Under the pieces are notes generated by a model. That model saw nothing but the letters and a program-made list of their open reading frames with translations, searched no databases and was not told the origin of the DNA. Made by a program: the position numbers and the translations under genes. From Chrysoperla carnea (taxonomy: Eukaryota; Arthropoda; Insecta; Neuroptera; Chrysopidae), in contig NC_058339.1 in NCBI RefSeq assembly GCF_905475395.1, positions 57,297,172 to 57,361,171 of the forward strand: a DNA stretch of 64,000 nucleotides, given 5' to 3'. Positions 23,649 to 34,551 of this stretch are shown here, piece by piece. Numbering within the stretch: the first letter of the stretch is position 1; each line of letters starts with the position of its first letter.

Positions 23649-26081
23649 TTATTTTTTAATTCGAGATGAAAATTTTGGAGTATGAGGTGATGTTAAATCC
23701 ATGGCTGACGGTCTTAAAATAAATTCTTTGAATTTTTTTATCGGTTGCGCTTTAATTATTGCTTCTTGGCGAAGACGATTTAATTCCTCTTTTTCTGCAA
23801 GACGTTTTAATTCTTCTTGCTATAAAAGAAAGAGTAACAAATGTTAATTTTAAATTTTAAGTTGCCCTTGTCAACGCAAGTGTCAGTAATAGTAAATGTC
23901 CAAACATTCACAGGCATCAATTTAAAAGTGGAAACAAAATGAAATTTCGCCTGAAATTCAACTAAGTGGATCCTAACAAGAATTTAATTTTGTTACCTTT
24001 CGAAGCATTTGTTGCTTAATATCTTCTTTTTCTTTCATTTTTTGTTCAAATTCCTCCCTCTTTTTTATCCGTTCATCCAAAGCTAACTGAAATTGTTGTA
24101 CTTCAATTAGCGGGCGTGGTTTTAAAATAGGCACGAATGGTTTCTTCTGTAAAACCGTAGCCGGGCGAGCTTTAAAGGTATTTAGTGTCGAAGTGGAATT
24201 TTCTTCATTTGAATCTTGTGAACTATTGCCGCTTATACTAGTAACATCGCTATTACTATTACTTTTTGGTCGTAGAAATTTGGGAGCTGGCTTCGCATGA
24301 AATTCACGCATCTTTTTCTCTTCGTTTATAATTTGTTTAATTTTTTCCTCCTTCCTTCGTTGACTTTCCTCTCCACGTTTTATAACATTAAATGGTTTAG
24401 CTGTAGTGGGTTTTGGTGATTTATGAAGTTGAATACCATGGTGTGCATCATCTTGATATTCTAATAATCCACTTTTAGAATTAATTCCTAAATGTTTACT
24501 TCGAAGACGTGATTCTTTCATAAATGTTGGTGTTTTGGGAATTGTTGATTTAATTGGCTGTTTTTCCGGTATTCCAATAACACTTTCAAACATTTTCTTT
24601 TGCACTGGATTTGCTTGAAACTTAAATTCTTCTTTAGATGGTGCTACCTGTAATAGTTTAAAAATATTTCAATTAGGATAATTTAATGTCATGGAAAATT
24701 AATAAACATGATTGTAGTGTTAAAAAACTATTTCGATTAAAATGGTATTCACAATCTGTGTGAACTAGCTTTATAATTCGCAGTGGAGAGAAAAACAACA
24801 AATTTTATGCGTTTATTTTACAAACTTGCGATAACCTTTTTATAGAAAAAATTAAGGAAAAATTTGTTTCTCCGTGGAAAAGTTAATCAATTCTGAGCGA
24901 AGCAGACAAAGTCAAATTTTTCCTATCAGTTACCGAAATTTGTTTCTAACATTATTAATTTTTATACATACTTTTTTCTTCACTTCAGTCAAATTAAATG
25001 GCTCAAAATTGGTGATTGGTTTTTTTTCAACAGCTATTGCCGTGCTCTTTGGAACTTTGAAAATGTTCTTATTGACTTCCTGAGCTTTAAATTGATGCCT
25101 AAAAACAAAATATTTAATAGTTAACAAATTAAATTATCTTCATAAAATAAATTTCTACTTTTTGATTTCCTCCATTTCCATTCGTTCTCTTTCTTCAGCC
25201 GTTAAAATATGAGTAGGTCTAGATCTCATTTTGGTGGTAAGATGCGGTGATTGTGGTCTGGTTGTATGTACAGGTTGATATTTAGAAAATTGAAATGGTT
25301 TCGGTTTAGACTTAAATCGATCTGGTGTTTTGAAATGAAATTGTCGTATTTTTTCAGCCAAGCATTCATATTTTTTTGGTTGCATATTGTCCTGTAAAAA
25401 ATCGTAAGATTATTTAAATTAATTATTTAATTAAAACTATTACACCAAGTACGATAATCGAGTACGATAACTGTGGCACCACGATTTGACAAAAGAATAT
25501 TGTCAAACACACAAAAATAAAGCGAAAATGAAGAATAACAATTTTCGAATAAGGGCTCCCCCAAATAAGTTTTACTCACAATTGATATAGGTCTTTGTGG
25601 TTGATTCGTTTTTGAACTGCCATTTAAATTTAAATATTCCAATGAACCCCTAAAACAAGTAGCAAAAAATTACAAATTGAAAAACTAAATAAATTTCATT
25701 TTTTAATACTAACGAGTTTTGGTTGACATTTTTATTTTTTAGTAAATTGATACCATCAACACTCAAAGATCGTCGTAAACTATTTCGTGAAGTATCATCG
25801 GCAGCGGAAGAATTATTTTCAGTACTGTCAGATACTTCTCCATCCTCATCCTCCCTATAATAGTCTGCAATAGAAACAATAGAAATAATATACAATAGAA
25901 ATAATATAATTATAATCATGCATGTTTTTTCCAACTAATTGAACCTGAAAATACTAGCAAACCTTATGAACAATTTTTATTAACACTTACCAAAAAATTC
26001 ATCACCCATTACGTTAAAATCATTTGCATTTTGAAAATCCAAATAAACAGGTGCTTTAAATTGAAATATATTATCATCCAT
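23649..26081 (-). CDS. TPX2-like microtubule/spindle assembly protein (7 exons, 497 aa)
   Basis: Probable insect TPX2 homolog. TPX2 proteins bind microtubules and activate Aurora A kinase at the mitotic spindle (family knowledge). Exons, minus strand: 25991-26081, 25714-25864, 25580-25649, 25159-25391, 24972-25098, 23997-24647, 23649-23819. Phases agree throughout and the total is 1494 nt with stop. The N-terminus MDDNIFQFKAPVYLDF has the short aromatic-A-P-aromatic pattern expected of the Aurora-binding peptide. An acidic/serine segment follows (REDEDGEVSDSTE). The middle holds FHFKTPDRF and the basic, charged helical stretch EEKIKQIINEEKKMREFHAK. The C-terminus has REEFEQKMKEKEDIKQQML, then EAIIKAQPIKKF and a T-S-P-H-T-P-K-F ending, typical of the TPX2 C-terminal domain. 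It is shorter than the vertebrate protein (about 750 aa). Introns are all short (64 to 324 nt), unlike those of XPR1. Family assignment is good; one-to-one orthology is inferred. Confidence 0.85.
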
Positions 26082-27780
26082 TTTACAAATAAAATGTTTT
26101 AATAAAAACAAAAATTGTTTTGTAAACTATTTGTCATCAACTGTCTGTGTAAAGTTTCATATGATTTGATATTTGAAAAAGAATTAACGGTTGGTGAATA
26201 GTTCTTGTTCTGTGATTGGTAGTTACAACTTACGACATGATAATAGAGAGAGAAAACCTAAGTTCTTTTTACTCTTAAATGATTCAAGCTAGTGACATCT
26301 GCTAGCTACACACGAACTAATAGTATACAGAAATCTGTAGTAAATTAATTTTGTCTGCACTTTTGTGTGTATTCTTAATAAAGAAAAAACAAGATTTTTA
26401 TCTTTGGACCTCGACCAGACCTCCAAAGGGCCCCTATTTTGATCTATTATCAAAAACTATATTAAAATGGATTTGTATTCAGCCCGTCTTACAATAACTC
26501 ATGACCGGTTTTTAACACAATATAATCCAGGCAGAATAAAGTTTTCTTTTTAGTACCTTTCAGTAGCCCAAAACACAATTTCTCGGAAACGGTTGGATAA
26601 TTACGAACAATTCGAGAAGATTAGCAGTAAACAAAACTTTAAATTTTCTTATAAAAGTCTGCCATTTAAACAGGACATTTAGTTATTGTAAAAGATGATT
26701 AATAACACTTTATTCCAATTACCAACTTGGATGTTAAGCGCAGGGCCTAAAGCTCATGTTCATAGACTGTTTAAGAGATAGATGTTAATTTCTATCACAG
26801 CGTTAAATAATTTCTATATAGACTGTAATTTCTATAATTTTAAATTAAGCAATTATTAAAACAATCGTTACTGTTACTTTTGAATAGAATTCAATAATAT
26901 TAAAATAAAATACTGTTTAAAAGCCATTTGAATGCAAAACATTCAAGACAAGAGTATATGACTGAAAGTGAAGAATTAAATTTTTATTACTATATTGTAA
27001 AATTTATGCAAACTGTGGTTCTGTATTACAAATAATACAGAATAATTCTTTTTATTATAAAACCACAATGATAATATTCAGCCTATTTAGTGGTGAATTT
27101 AGGTTTAGGTCCGTGATAATCCGATCATCTTAGTCGAAATAAGTGGTCAACCTCGGAATCTAACGGAATAAGCTGAATTTTTGTACAAACCTTTATTTTG
27201 ATAGTACAAATGTTGTCTCAAAAGTCACATATAGTCACGCGTGCGCGTCTTTAGATATTCAAGGTCAAAGAGGTCTCGGAAATCAATTTTTTGTGAATAT
27301 CTCGTTTCTGCCTTCTTGTCTTTAAAAATCGTTATCGGAACCCGTCGATGTGTAACTATGTACCTACTGAGCATAAAGTTTAACGTTAACACATTAATTG
27401 TTTGATACGAGAACTGCGACTTTGGGAGCTCTCAATTATCCAGTCTATCCAGAGTAAACTATGTCATTCATTTCACTTTTTCCTGCAGGTCTCGCTTTTT
27501 TTTTTTTTTGGAGTGCTTGGTAGTATGAAGAATAGTTATTTCATAAATTATAGCCGTAAAAAACCGCAATAAGTATAATCAAAATCAGTCGAGTAGTTTT
27601 TATAACACCTTTTTGTTTACCCCTTTGTTGGAGTATAAAATATTGATTCACGTGATACAAATAATAATTTTTAGCACTTCTTAGAGTAGATAATGCTAGT
27701 GTTATAGGTACGGAATCATTGAAATCACCATAAATATAATTTTCCAAAATTGACCTCAATGAATACTAAAATGTATTACG
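26082..27780. other. Intergenic region between two divergent genes
   Basis: It contains the promoters of the minus-strand TPX2-like gene and the plus-strand W-rich gene. A CCAAT box in minus orientation (GATTGG) sits at about 26,214, some 130 bases upstream of the TPX2-like start. A T run is near 27,489-27,503. No further gene is recognised. Confidence 0.4.
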
Positions 27781-27788
27781 AATTTGGT

Positions 27789-27797
27789 ATATATAGA
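27789..27797 (+). promoter_or_regulatory. Candidate TATA box of the small W-rich gene
   Basis: TATATATAG lies about 100 bases before the start codon. A start site about 30 bases downstream would give a 5' UTR of roughly 70 bases. In such AT-rich DNA this is only suggestive. Confidence 0.3.
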
Positions 27798-27892
27798 AAA
27801 TCAGAAATATTATTTTTTTATTTGTTTGATGCCATTCGGTTTAAAAGACGAAGGATTAGTATTATAGTGTTTCATCGCGAATTCCTTACAAA

Positions 27893-29682
27893 ATGAAAAT
27901 TTCGGTACTTAAAAACTAAAATTATTACGTTTAATCAGTTAATTAATTTCGTTTTTATAATTTGTTTTCAGGTGTGCATTTTAGTTGTTTTGTTTTTTGT
28001 AATATCTCATGTTAATGTGGGCAAGTGTTTGGATCCTGAAATTAAGTGAGTGACTCTTACTTAGCTTGCTGAAAAATTTCCAACTTTAAATAATAGTTTG
28101 TTTTTGATAAATACGTTAATAATAAACAAGTGACGAAATTTAAGCATCAAAATAAACTAGGACAAAATAACTTAATTGCTTAAATTCCTTGAAATAACGA
28201 TATTGAAAGTCAAGGCCAAGTTTAAGGCCATTGTGAAATTTCCAAGAGTAATTTTTACTTGAGTAGTCTTTTTGCAATTTTTCTGCTGGATTTTTGAAAA
28301 TTGGATCACTGATATGCCTACTTATGATTCGTTTAGAGTAACTTTCTTCAAAACTAAAAATTAAATAAATTTATCGAGTAATCTTTATTATCATACAAAA
28401 AAACCATTCTTGAAATTTATTTTTTAAAAGCTTGAAGAAATTTTACTGTTTTCGAAAAAATTTTTGTTTTTTGATTAGACATTTCGGGCTATACGAATAT
28501 GTCAACAAACAACCTGAAGAGATTCAAGAGCTGCTATTACATCTAGACAAAACTACGGTTTGGTGATGATCTCCAGGGCATTTGATACCAACAAGACGGA
28601 GTTTCGGACAACATAAATAATTTTTAAAAATTTCAAGAATGGTTCTTTTGTATGACATTAAATATAATCCGATAGATAAATTCGTTTTTTATTTTTGAAA
28701 AAAGTACTTCTAAATGAATCACCCATTCATTGTACTAATAATATATGTAGGTAATTTTTATTTTAGAGTTTGAGTTGAAATAGTGACAAATAAGCTTACT
28801 AAGAAATATAAATGATAATGAAAAACTTGCAAATTCAGTGTTTACATTCTTTAATTGTTCAAGCATAATGAATTCGTCTTTTATCTGCCCTGTTTTGTCG
28901 GTTGGTAATTCTTTTGCTCTCGAATCGAACTTTCCTTTTACAACACCAAAAACGGATTGCCGCATCATTTCGCAATTTTTTTAGAATTGAGTTTTCTTAA
29001 AGAAGACGTGGTAATTTTCCATTTAGTTTTCGATTTATTTAAGATTAGGATCCGTCATGATATAATTCTACTATTCTATATAAATGAATCACATTTTATA
29101 GACCGTAAAATGAGTTAAAAAAAATTATTTAAGTTTCCAAATTGAAAGGAAATTTCCAAGTGACGCGTGGGTAACAATGAAAAAATAGTATTTCTTTTTC
29201 TTACTTGTACTTTTGCATACCTTATGTCGTTGCGAACCTAGAGATATGTAGGTACTCTTATTGCCAGAATAAGCCTTATAAACTTTTTGACTAAGCTCAG
29301 TTCTACCATAAAATTTCAATGCTCAGTTTTACAATAGAATCTTAGTGAACACTACAGGGCCTTGAAAACTGTTTTACTCTTTCTTTCATTCTGAAAAGTG
29401 GTAAAATGTGTCATATTACAGTCGATAAATTTTGGAGTAATGAATGAAAATAATTTTTCTAGAATTGGGCATATAATTCATACTGAAGCAGCACATGGTG
29501 ATGCTGGTGGAATTTGGAAGAAGAAAATTTTATGGAAAGCAAGATGGATACAAGAATGGAAAACAAAAACAATAACAATACCGTTTTGGAAAAAAGTATG
29601 GTCACCTGTTGAAATAAATGAATGGATACCAAAATTAAATTTACCACCTCCAACACCAAATGTTGATTTAAATGGTGCTTAG
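27893..29682 (+). CDS. Small secreted W/K-rich protein (3 exons, 101 aa)
   Basis: Reconstructed from three exons: 27893-27904, 27972-28045 and 29463-29682, with GT/AG junctions and matching phases (0, then 2). The first exon encodes only M-K-I-S. The second supplies the hydrophobic core of a clear signal peptide (VCILVVLFFVISHVNVG) and the motif GKCLDP. The third encodes the mature protein: His/Gly-rich HTEAAHGDAGG, then IWKKKILWKARWIQEWK, FWKKVWSP, NEWIPK and a proline-rich end. Tryptophans recur every 5-10 residues. The motif WKKKxLWK and the signal-peptide exon layout match the large gene at 46,294-61,864, so I infer a paralog. Function is unknown. A secreted, basic, aromatic-rich protein could be a cuticle, matrix or peritrophic component, but that is inference. 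Intron 2 is 1.4 kb. The 12-nt first exon is the least certain part. Confidence 0.78.
28830..28968 (-). other. Possible nested coding fragment in intron 2 of the small W-rich gene
   Basis: A minus-strand frame starts MMRQSVFGVVKGKFDSRAKE and continues L-P-T-D-K-T-G-Q-I-K-D-E-F before turning low-complexity. The first 45 or so residues look like real protein. I could not name a family or find a joining exon. It could be an exon of an unseen nested gene, a degraded copy, or chance. Confidence 0.25.
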
Positions 29683-29786
29683 ATGGTAAAATGGCAATCA
29701 ATATATCATCCACTTTATGGTTCCATAATTCAAAATCCCATATGATCGATTTCGAATTTAAGAAAAAATAGACCGAAAAAAATAGA

Positions 29787-29956
29787 TCCGGAAAAAATAG
29801 ACCGAAAAAAATTTCTGTTAGTATCCCATTTTTGAACAAGGGCTAAAAATTTTATAACCCAATCAACTTCTTTATAGTCGACAAACTCAATCCCATCAAC
29901 TCGTAATTACAACAATACCCCGGGTCTATAAAATTTTTCTGTCTATTTTTTCCGGA
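29787..29956 (+). mobile_element. TIR element, family E copy 1 (170 bp)
   Basis: The left end TCCGGAAAAAATAGACCG is the inverted match of the right end TGTCTATTTTTTCCGGA. The left arm is partly doubled (a further AAAAAATAGACCG at 29,763). The interior GACAAACTCAATCCCATCAA then CTCGTAATTACAAC recurs inverted at 45,177-45,310. It starts about 100 bases beyond the stop of the small W-rich gene, so it may lie in its 3' UTR. Confidence 0.75.
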
Positions 29957-29959
29957 TTA

Positions 29960-30600
29960 ATTTTTTCCGATTATCGATATGATTACACCATTTTCTCCTG
30001 ATTATTATTTTGAAAGAATGTCTATTAGATAATTCTCATATCTTTTCCAATTTTTTAACAGCATTTCATTCAATTTTCTGCTTATAAAACCGGTAATCGA
30101 CTGACATATTTTCACTACACTAAAAATGATGTTTTTGAAAAATTTGAACGGTAGGATAAAACTGATGTGAAAGAGTCTTTAAAAAAAGTTTGTTCGTCAA
30201 TAACTTTGAAAATGAACAAAAAAGTCAAGTTGAAATTTACAGGACTTTAGCACATGTTTCAGAAAATTTCGGAATCTTAGGTCTTACAGTATTTTGTTGT
30301 AAAATTTTGCAAAAGAGTAATTTTTGATGGTCAATTGTTATTAAATAAACGCACTTAGTAACTTAGTAACTGGTCTAACACCATTTATTAGAAAATTTAG
30401 TCATGAACAAAAAATTTAGCATTTTCAGGAAGTACTCGAATATATTAATCATGACGTGTTTGATTAAATCTGTAAATTATTAAGGATATCTTTCAACAGA
30501 CTGTAATTGTCTGTATTGATTGTTGTTAATTAATATTATTGTTGTTATTATTTTTATTATTGTTAAAATGTTAATAAAATATAAATTATATTTTTTTAAA
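29960..30600. other. Intergenic, no gene seen
   Basis: Convergent space between the plus-strand W-rich gene and the minus-strand G12-like gene. It is AT-rich, with a TTATTGTTGTTATTATTTTTATT tract near 30,535-30,560. Confidence 0.4.
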
Positions 30601-30614
30601 AACCATGTTTAAAT

Positions 30615-30622
30615 AATTTTTA
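30615..30622 (-). terminator. Candidate poly(A) signal of the distal G12-like gene
   Basis: AAATAAAA on the minus strand lies about 70 bases beyond the stop codon. Confidence 0.45.
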
Positions 30623-30692
30623 TTTAGAAATACTGTTAGATAGGCAAAGATTGTTACAGATACATTGTGGGTATAGATAATAATTATTGATT

Positions 30693-31425
30693 TTACCAAC
30701 CCAAATGCTTATTTAAAACTTCTCTAATGTATTGAACATCAATACCACTTTCAACAGCATCATTAACAATTTTTTTAAAATTTGCATTACATCGTACAGC
30801 TCGCACGATAATCAAAAATTTCTCACTTTGTAAATATTCCACCAACTTTTGAAATGGTTCACTTGTTTGTAATTTTTCATCATATAAATTCTGGAATGCA
30901 TTCATATCAATTAAGTTTTTAGCGGTTTCAATGAAACCTTTTAGTCCAGGTGTCTCACATGATGGTAGACAATTTTTTTTATGACTACAATCAATTAAAT
31001 TTTCTTTAACATTTGGAGGTATTATTGTATTTATTACGTCTTGAATCGTATTCATGTCAAAATCGTCCATGTCTTTTAAACCGTTATCTTGAAGAAATTT
31101 CATGAACTGCAAATAATATGGGACAAGAAAATTATTATAAAGTTAACATAAGTAACATTTTTTTCAAGTCGATTTTTTTCGAAATTTTCAAGAAACTTCA
31201 TGAGCTGCAAATAATACGTACACACTTAAATTCAAAACTAAGTCTTTAAGTTTATGACAAAAATAATGTTTTAGGTCAATTTATAATATTTTTCATGATA
31301 CCTATACCCAAATAAGGGAGTCAGTGATGAGTAAAGGACCTTCAAGTATACAGCCCCAAAGGACAGGAAATTACACTGCTCTTGAGAGAAAATTACAATA
31401 GTCTTGCAAGCATTGTATTGCAAGC

Positions 31426-31456
<31 letters not shown>

Positions 31457-32350
31457 ATAATTTGCTGATGGAGTTTAGTGTTTGAAGAGTGTAGTAACTG
31501 TAAAATTGTTCGACTAAGGTTCAGAAAGTTTTGAATTGTCCTATATTTTTCAGTTGTTTGCTATACAATGCTCTAAATTTAATTAAGTTCGTGTGGATAC
31601 AGAATTGTTGGGGAGAGGGACAAATATGCACTTTTTGAGTATATGATAAAACTGTATTCTATAGAGATATCTGGAATAATTTTCATCTGATCATCAAATG
31701 AACTACATTTCTATACTGTCTAAAAACACGAAAAAATACACAGTAAAAGTTCAATTTATTTGTTGGATAAGTCAATAGCCCCGATTGCTACTCTCTAGAT
31801 TCAAGCTTCTTAAGTAATAAAATGACAAAAAATCTTTTATTGCCAAAATATGCGTAGTTTTGAAGTTCTAGAGAGATTTTAATAAAATATCAAAAGCTTG
31901 CATCGGTAAGAGATAGTCTAGGTCCTTTTTATTCGTCACTAGGTGTTGACGAACGGAAGTGAAGCAAAAGCAAATTTAAAAATGTTATTGGAAATACTCT
32001 ATAACAAATTTTCATTATTTGTTTAAATCTTCATCGCAAAAGAATTTTTAATAATTTACCTCTTCAAATTCTGGCATGATAAGAATCATATCCATTAATT
32101 CATACACTTCAGTACCATCGAAAATTTTTTCTATTTCAGTTCTAAATGTTTCATCAAGAGCATAACATTGGCTAAATAATGCAAATAGTGCTTCAATATT
32201 TGACCACAAAACTTTTCCAAATTCGTCCAAGTCATCATTCAAAGTTAGGCTAATTAATTCTCTAAGATAACCTGGGTTTGTTTTGGTAGTCATACCACCA
32301 TATGGTCCATTAAATGAAGCTAATACAAATATTGGCTTAAACGATTGCAT
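30693..32350 (-). CDS. Insect-allergen-repeat / protein G12-like, copy B (2 exons, 234 aa)
   Basis: Single-domain member of the insect allergen related repeat family (Pfam Ins_allergen_rp; relatives are protein G12, cockroach Bla g 1 and Pieris nitrile-specifier proteins). These are helical, usually secreted gut proteins; Bla g 1 binds lipids (family knowledge). Exons, minus strand: 32060-32350 and 30693-31106, phase 0 junction after MPEFEE. The start MQSFKPIFVLASFNG aligns position by position with copy A's signal peptide, which is why I keep it, although its hydrophobic core is weak. Family features are LNDDLDEF, ALDETFRTEIEKIF and the strongly conserved SEPFQKLVEYLQSEKFLIIV followed by RAVR. 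It ends LNKHLGW. Three cysteines cluster near the middle (DCSHKKNCLPSC). A short duplicate of the exon 2 acceptor lies in its intron. It is 2.2 kb downstream of copy A on the same strand. Confidence 0.9.
31184..31217 (-). repeat. Duplicate of the exon 2 acceptor region of the G12-like copy B
   Basis: Minus-strand sequence here, TATTATTTGCAGCTCATGAA then GTTTCTTGA, repeats the true acceptor (TATTATTTGCAGTTCATGAA then ATTTCTTCA) at 31,090-31,117. It sits about 100 bases upstream in the intron. It contains a usable-looking AG and could act as a decoy or alternative acceptor, but the frame after it is short. Confidence 0.7.
31425..31452 (+). repeat. Poly(A) tract of about 28 bases
   Basis: A pure A run lies in the intron of the G12-like copy B gene. 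It could be the tail of an old retroposon on the plus strand, but no element body was recognised upstream. Confidence 0.6.
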
Positions 32351-32399
32351 AAATTATTAATAATAAATTAAAAATTTATCAAAATCCCCAACATAATCA

Positions 32400-32560
32400 G
32401 GTTTGATCGATTCATTTGTGACATTATAGCTCCTAAACGGATGAACCGATTTTGATTTTTGGTTTGTTTGAAATGTAATTTGATCGACCTCTTTTCTAGC
32501 TGTTTCGGGCACGGAACTCTAAACTAGCTCTTGGAACATAGCTAAGATCACTATCGATTA
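32400..32560 (+). mobile_element. Short transposon relic upstream of G12-like copy B
   Basis: The text TAGCTCCTAAACGGATGAAC then CGATTTTGATTTTTGG followed by a TTTGATCGACC block is typical of dispersed insect elements. It is short and non-coding. It lies about 50-200 bases upstream of the copy B start codon, where a promoter would be expected. Confidence 0.45.
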
Positions 32561-34080
32561 AATTACTATTTTTTATATAGAACTACAACAAAGTCATATT
32601 ACAAAAAATACAAAATACTAGTCTGAAAAACTTACCTTTGGAGCTAGCCCCCGAAACTGTGTTTTCTTTTGGCTTAGAACATGGCAAAATGATATGGTGT
32701 TTAGGAAGAACATCGTGATACATAAAAAGGATTTCTCTCGACTATCATTAATAAATTTGTAAATAGTTCTTAGGGATAAGTACAAATAAAATTGGTATTT
32801 GGAGAAATTAAACATTTTTTAATTCTTGTATTACGATTTTATCAGCAACTACAAATTATAAGATTCATATTATGTGGAAATAAACTTAAAATGGTCATTA
32901 AATTTAAAACCGCTGCACCATCATAAACTTGGGACTGCTAACGAGTCCCATCAAAAACTTTTTCTATTAAATATATGTCCTAGCAATGCTGTTAAAGATT
33001 GCCACATTATTATTATTTAAGGGAAGAGTACGATAACTTTGATGCTGCCCTAAAAGTGAATTGAATAGTAACTACATTTTCCCATATTTTTGAATAAAAA
33101 AGGGTTTTCTATTCACCCCCTTGCATCCAATCTTAGATTGTTTTTATTTTTTCCTTTGTGTGGTTTTTTTAAAAGGTAATTTGTATATCTGATTCAGAGT
33201 TAAGATTGGATTCAGTGTTAGCTTTATTGCCTAAAAAATTAGATATTGTTCAAAATTAAAAACTAACCTGTCTAAATTTTTTATTCATAGTTATTAAATA
33301 CTTAAATGAGTGATTTTTTTACATATTGATTTTCGATCAATAATAAATAGGATTAAAAGATTAACGAAAATTAAAATTAAATATATACAAACAAATTTTA
33401 ATGGCAACTTCTTGAATGGGTAACTATGGAAATTGTAGAAATATCTATAAATTATGTCAACTTACCTGGAGCTGGAAGCGCCAAACGTTCCCCAACTCAC
33501 CTTTTAAAATGGTTAGAAGGGTTTTCCGCAATTACTATACATTTTTTATAAACCTATTTATTTTCTACACGATTTACTCTAAGGGGGAAAACAGCCGACG
33601 GCTTCAGAACTTAACTGTAGCTTATTATTTAAGAATGAAGTGACCAATACATTATTAATTAAAATTTGCTGACGAATTTTTACCAAAATTAGATCACCGT
33701 ACCAGGAGGAGATTGGATACTGTCAGTCAACAAATGGTACTATATTACAATTTGTGAAGTCTGTCCTTTGCCTGCGAACTCACTGTATGGTTCAAGAATA
33801 TATTAGTGCACATGGAGTAGAAACAGAATAAAAATATTAATATATTAGCGGATTTAGCGTCATCGACCAAATTTCAAAAAAACTTAGCAGTATCGATGGG
33901 GTTTAAGTGGTGTTTTAGCGGTGGAAACCTGGAGTTTTATGTGCAGTTGCGACACAAGATTCCTACGAGTCATTGGTTTCACGAAATATGAGTATTCTTC
34001 CTGTGTTCTCATGGAGTATGATCACAGTTATACTGGTGTATACAATTATATTAATTTTCTGCTTAGATCACGGCCCATAA
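32560..34080. other. Intergenic, no gene seen
   Basis: A minus-strand frame at 32,618-32,815 ends at a strong-looking donor (CCAAAG|GTAAGT), so a non-coding first exon of copy B is conceivable. I found nothing to confirm it. Confidence 0.35.
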
Positions 34081-34089
34081 ACGATATTT

Positions 34090-34345
34090 AACAAAACTCC
34101 GACGCAACTGTGCAAAAATTCTGTGGACCATCACCGGAATTCTGTGAGAGCATCGACCGGAATTGCCGGAATTTTGTGAGAACCTCGGCAATAATTTACA
34201 GAAACCCTATGGAACACCAGCAAGCTCCAAAATCCCACGAGGACATCGGCAACACTCCGCAAATACTCCGGGTGAATAGCAGCAATACTCCATTGATGCT
34301 AAATGATAACATCGGAAACCCCGACATAACACCGTAGGAATCTCG
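34090..34345 (+). repeat. Degenerate minisatellite-like, GC-richer segment
   Basis: Repeated phrases such as CCGGAATTCTGTGAGAGCATC, CCGGAATTTTGTGAGAACCTC, ACATCGGCAACACTCCGCAA and AGCAGCAATACTCC recur imperfectly every 30-40 bases. The 75-codon plus frame over it is repeat-derived and has no family. Confidence 0.45.
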
Positions 34346-34551
34346 TGTTACAATTGAATATAAAACTCAGCGTTCCCTTAAACCTTAAAACTTCACCTAT
34401 ACATCGTGAAAACTCTACAAGGAGTGTAGTCAGTGTTTTGACAGGGTCATCGAAACCGTTAGGATATATTTATAAATAATAGCGACAAAATTTTAACGTT
34501 TTAATACATTATAATTATATTAACAAGTTCATAACAATTCCATTCAGAATA

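Noticed and set aside
29459-29839. 126-codon minus-strand frame opposite the small W-rich exon
   Set aside because: It is antisense to the supported plus-strand exon and runs into the TIR element. Its Phe/Leu-rich composition is the expected shadow of W/K codons.
34110-34337. 75-codon plus-strand frame
   Set aside because: It follows an imperfect minisatellite; no signal, domain or exon partner.
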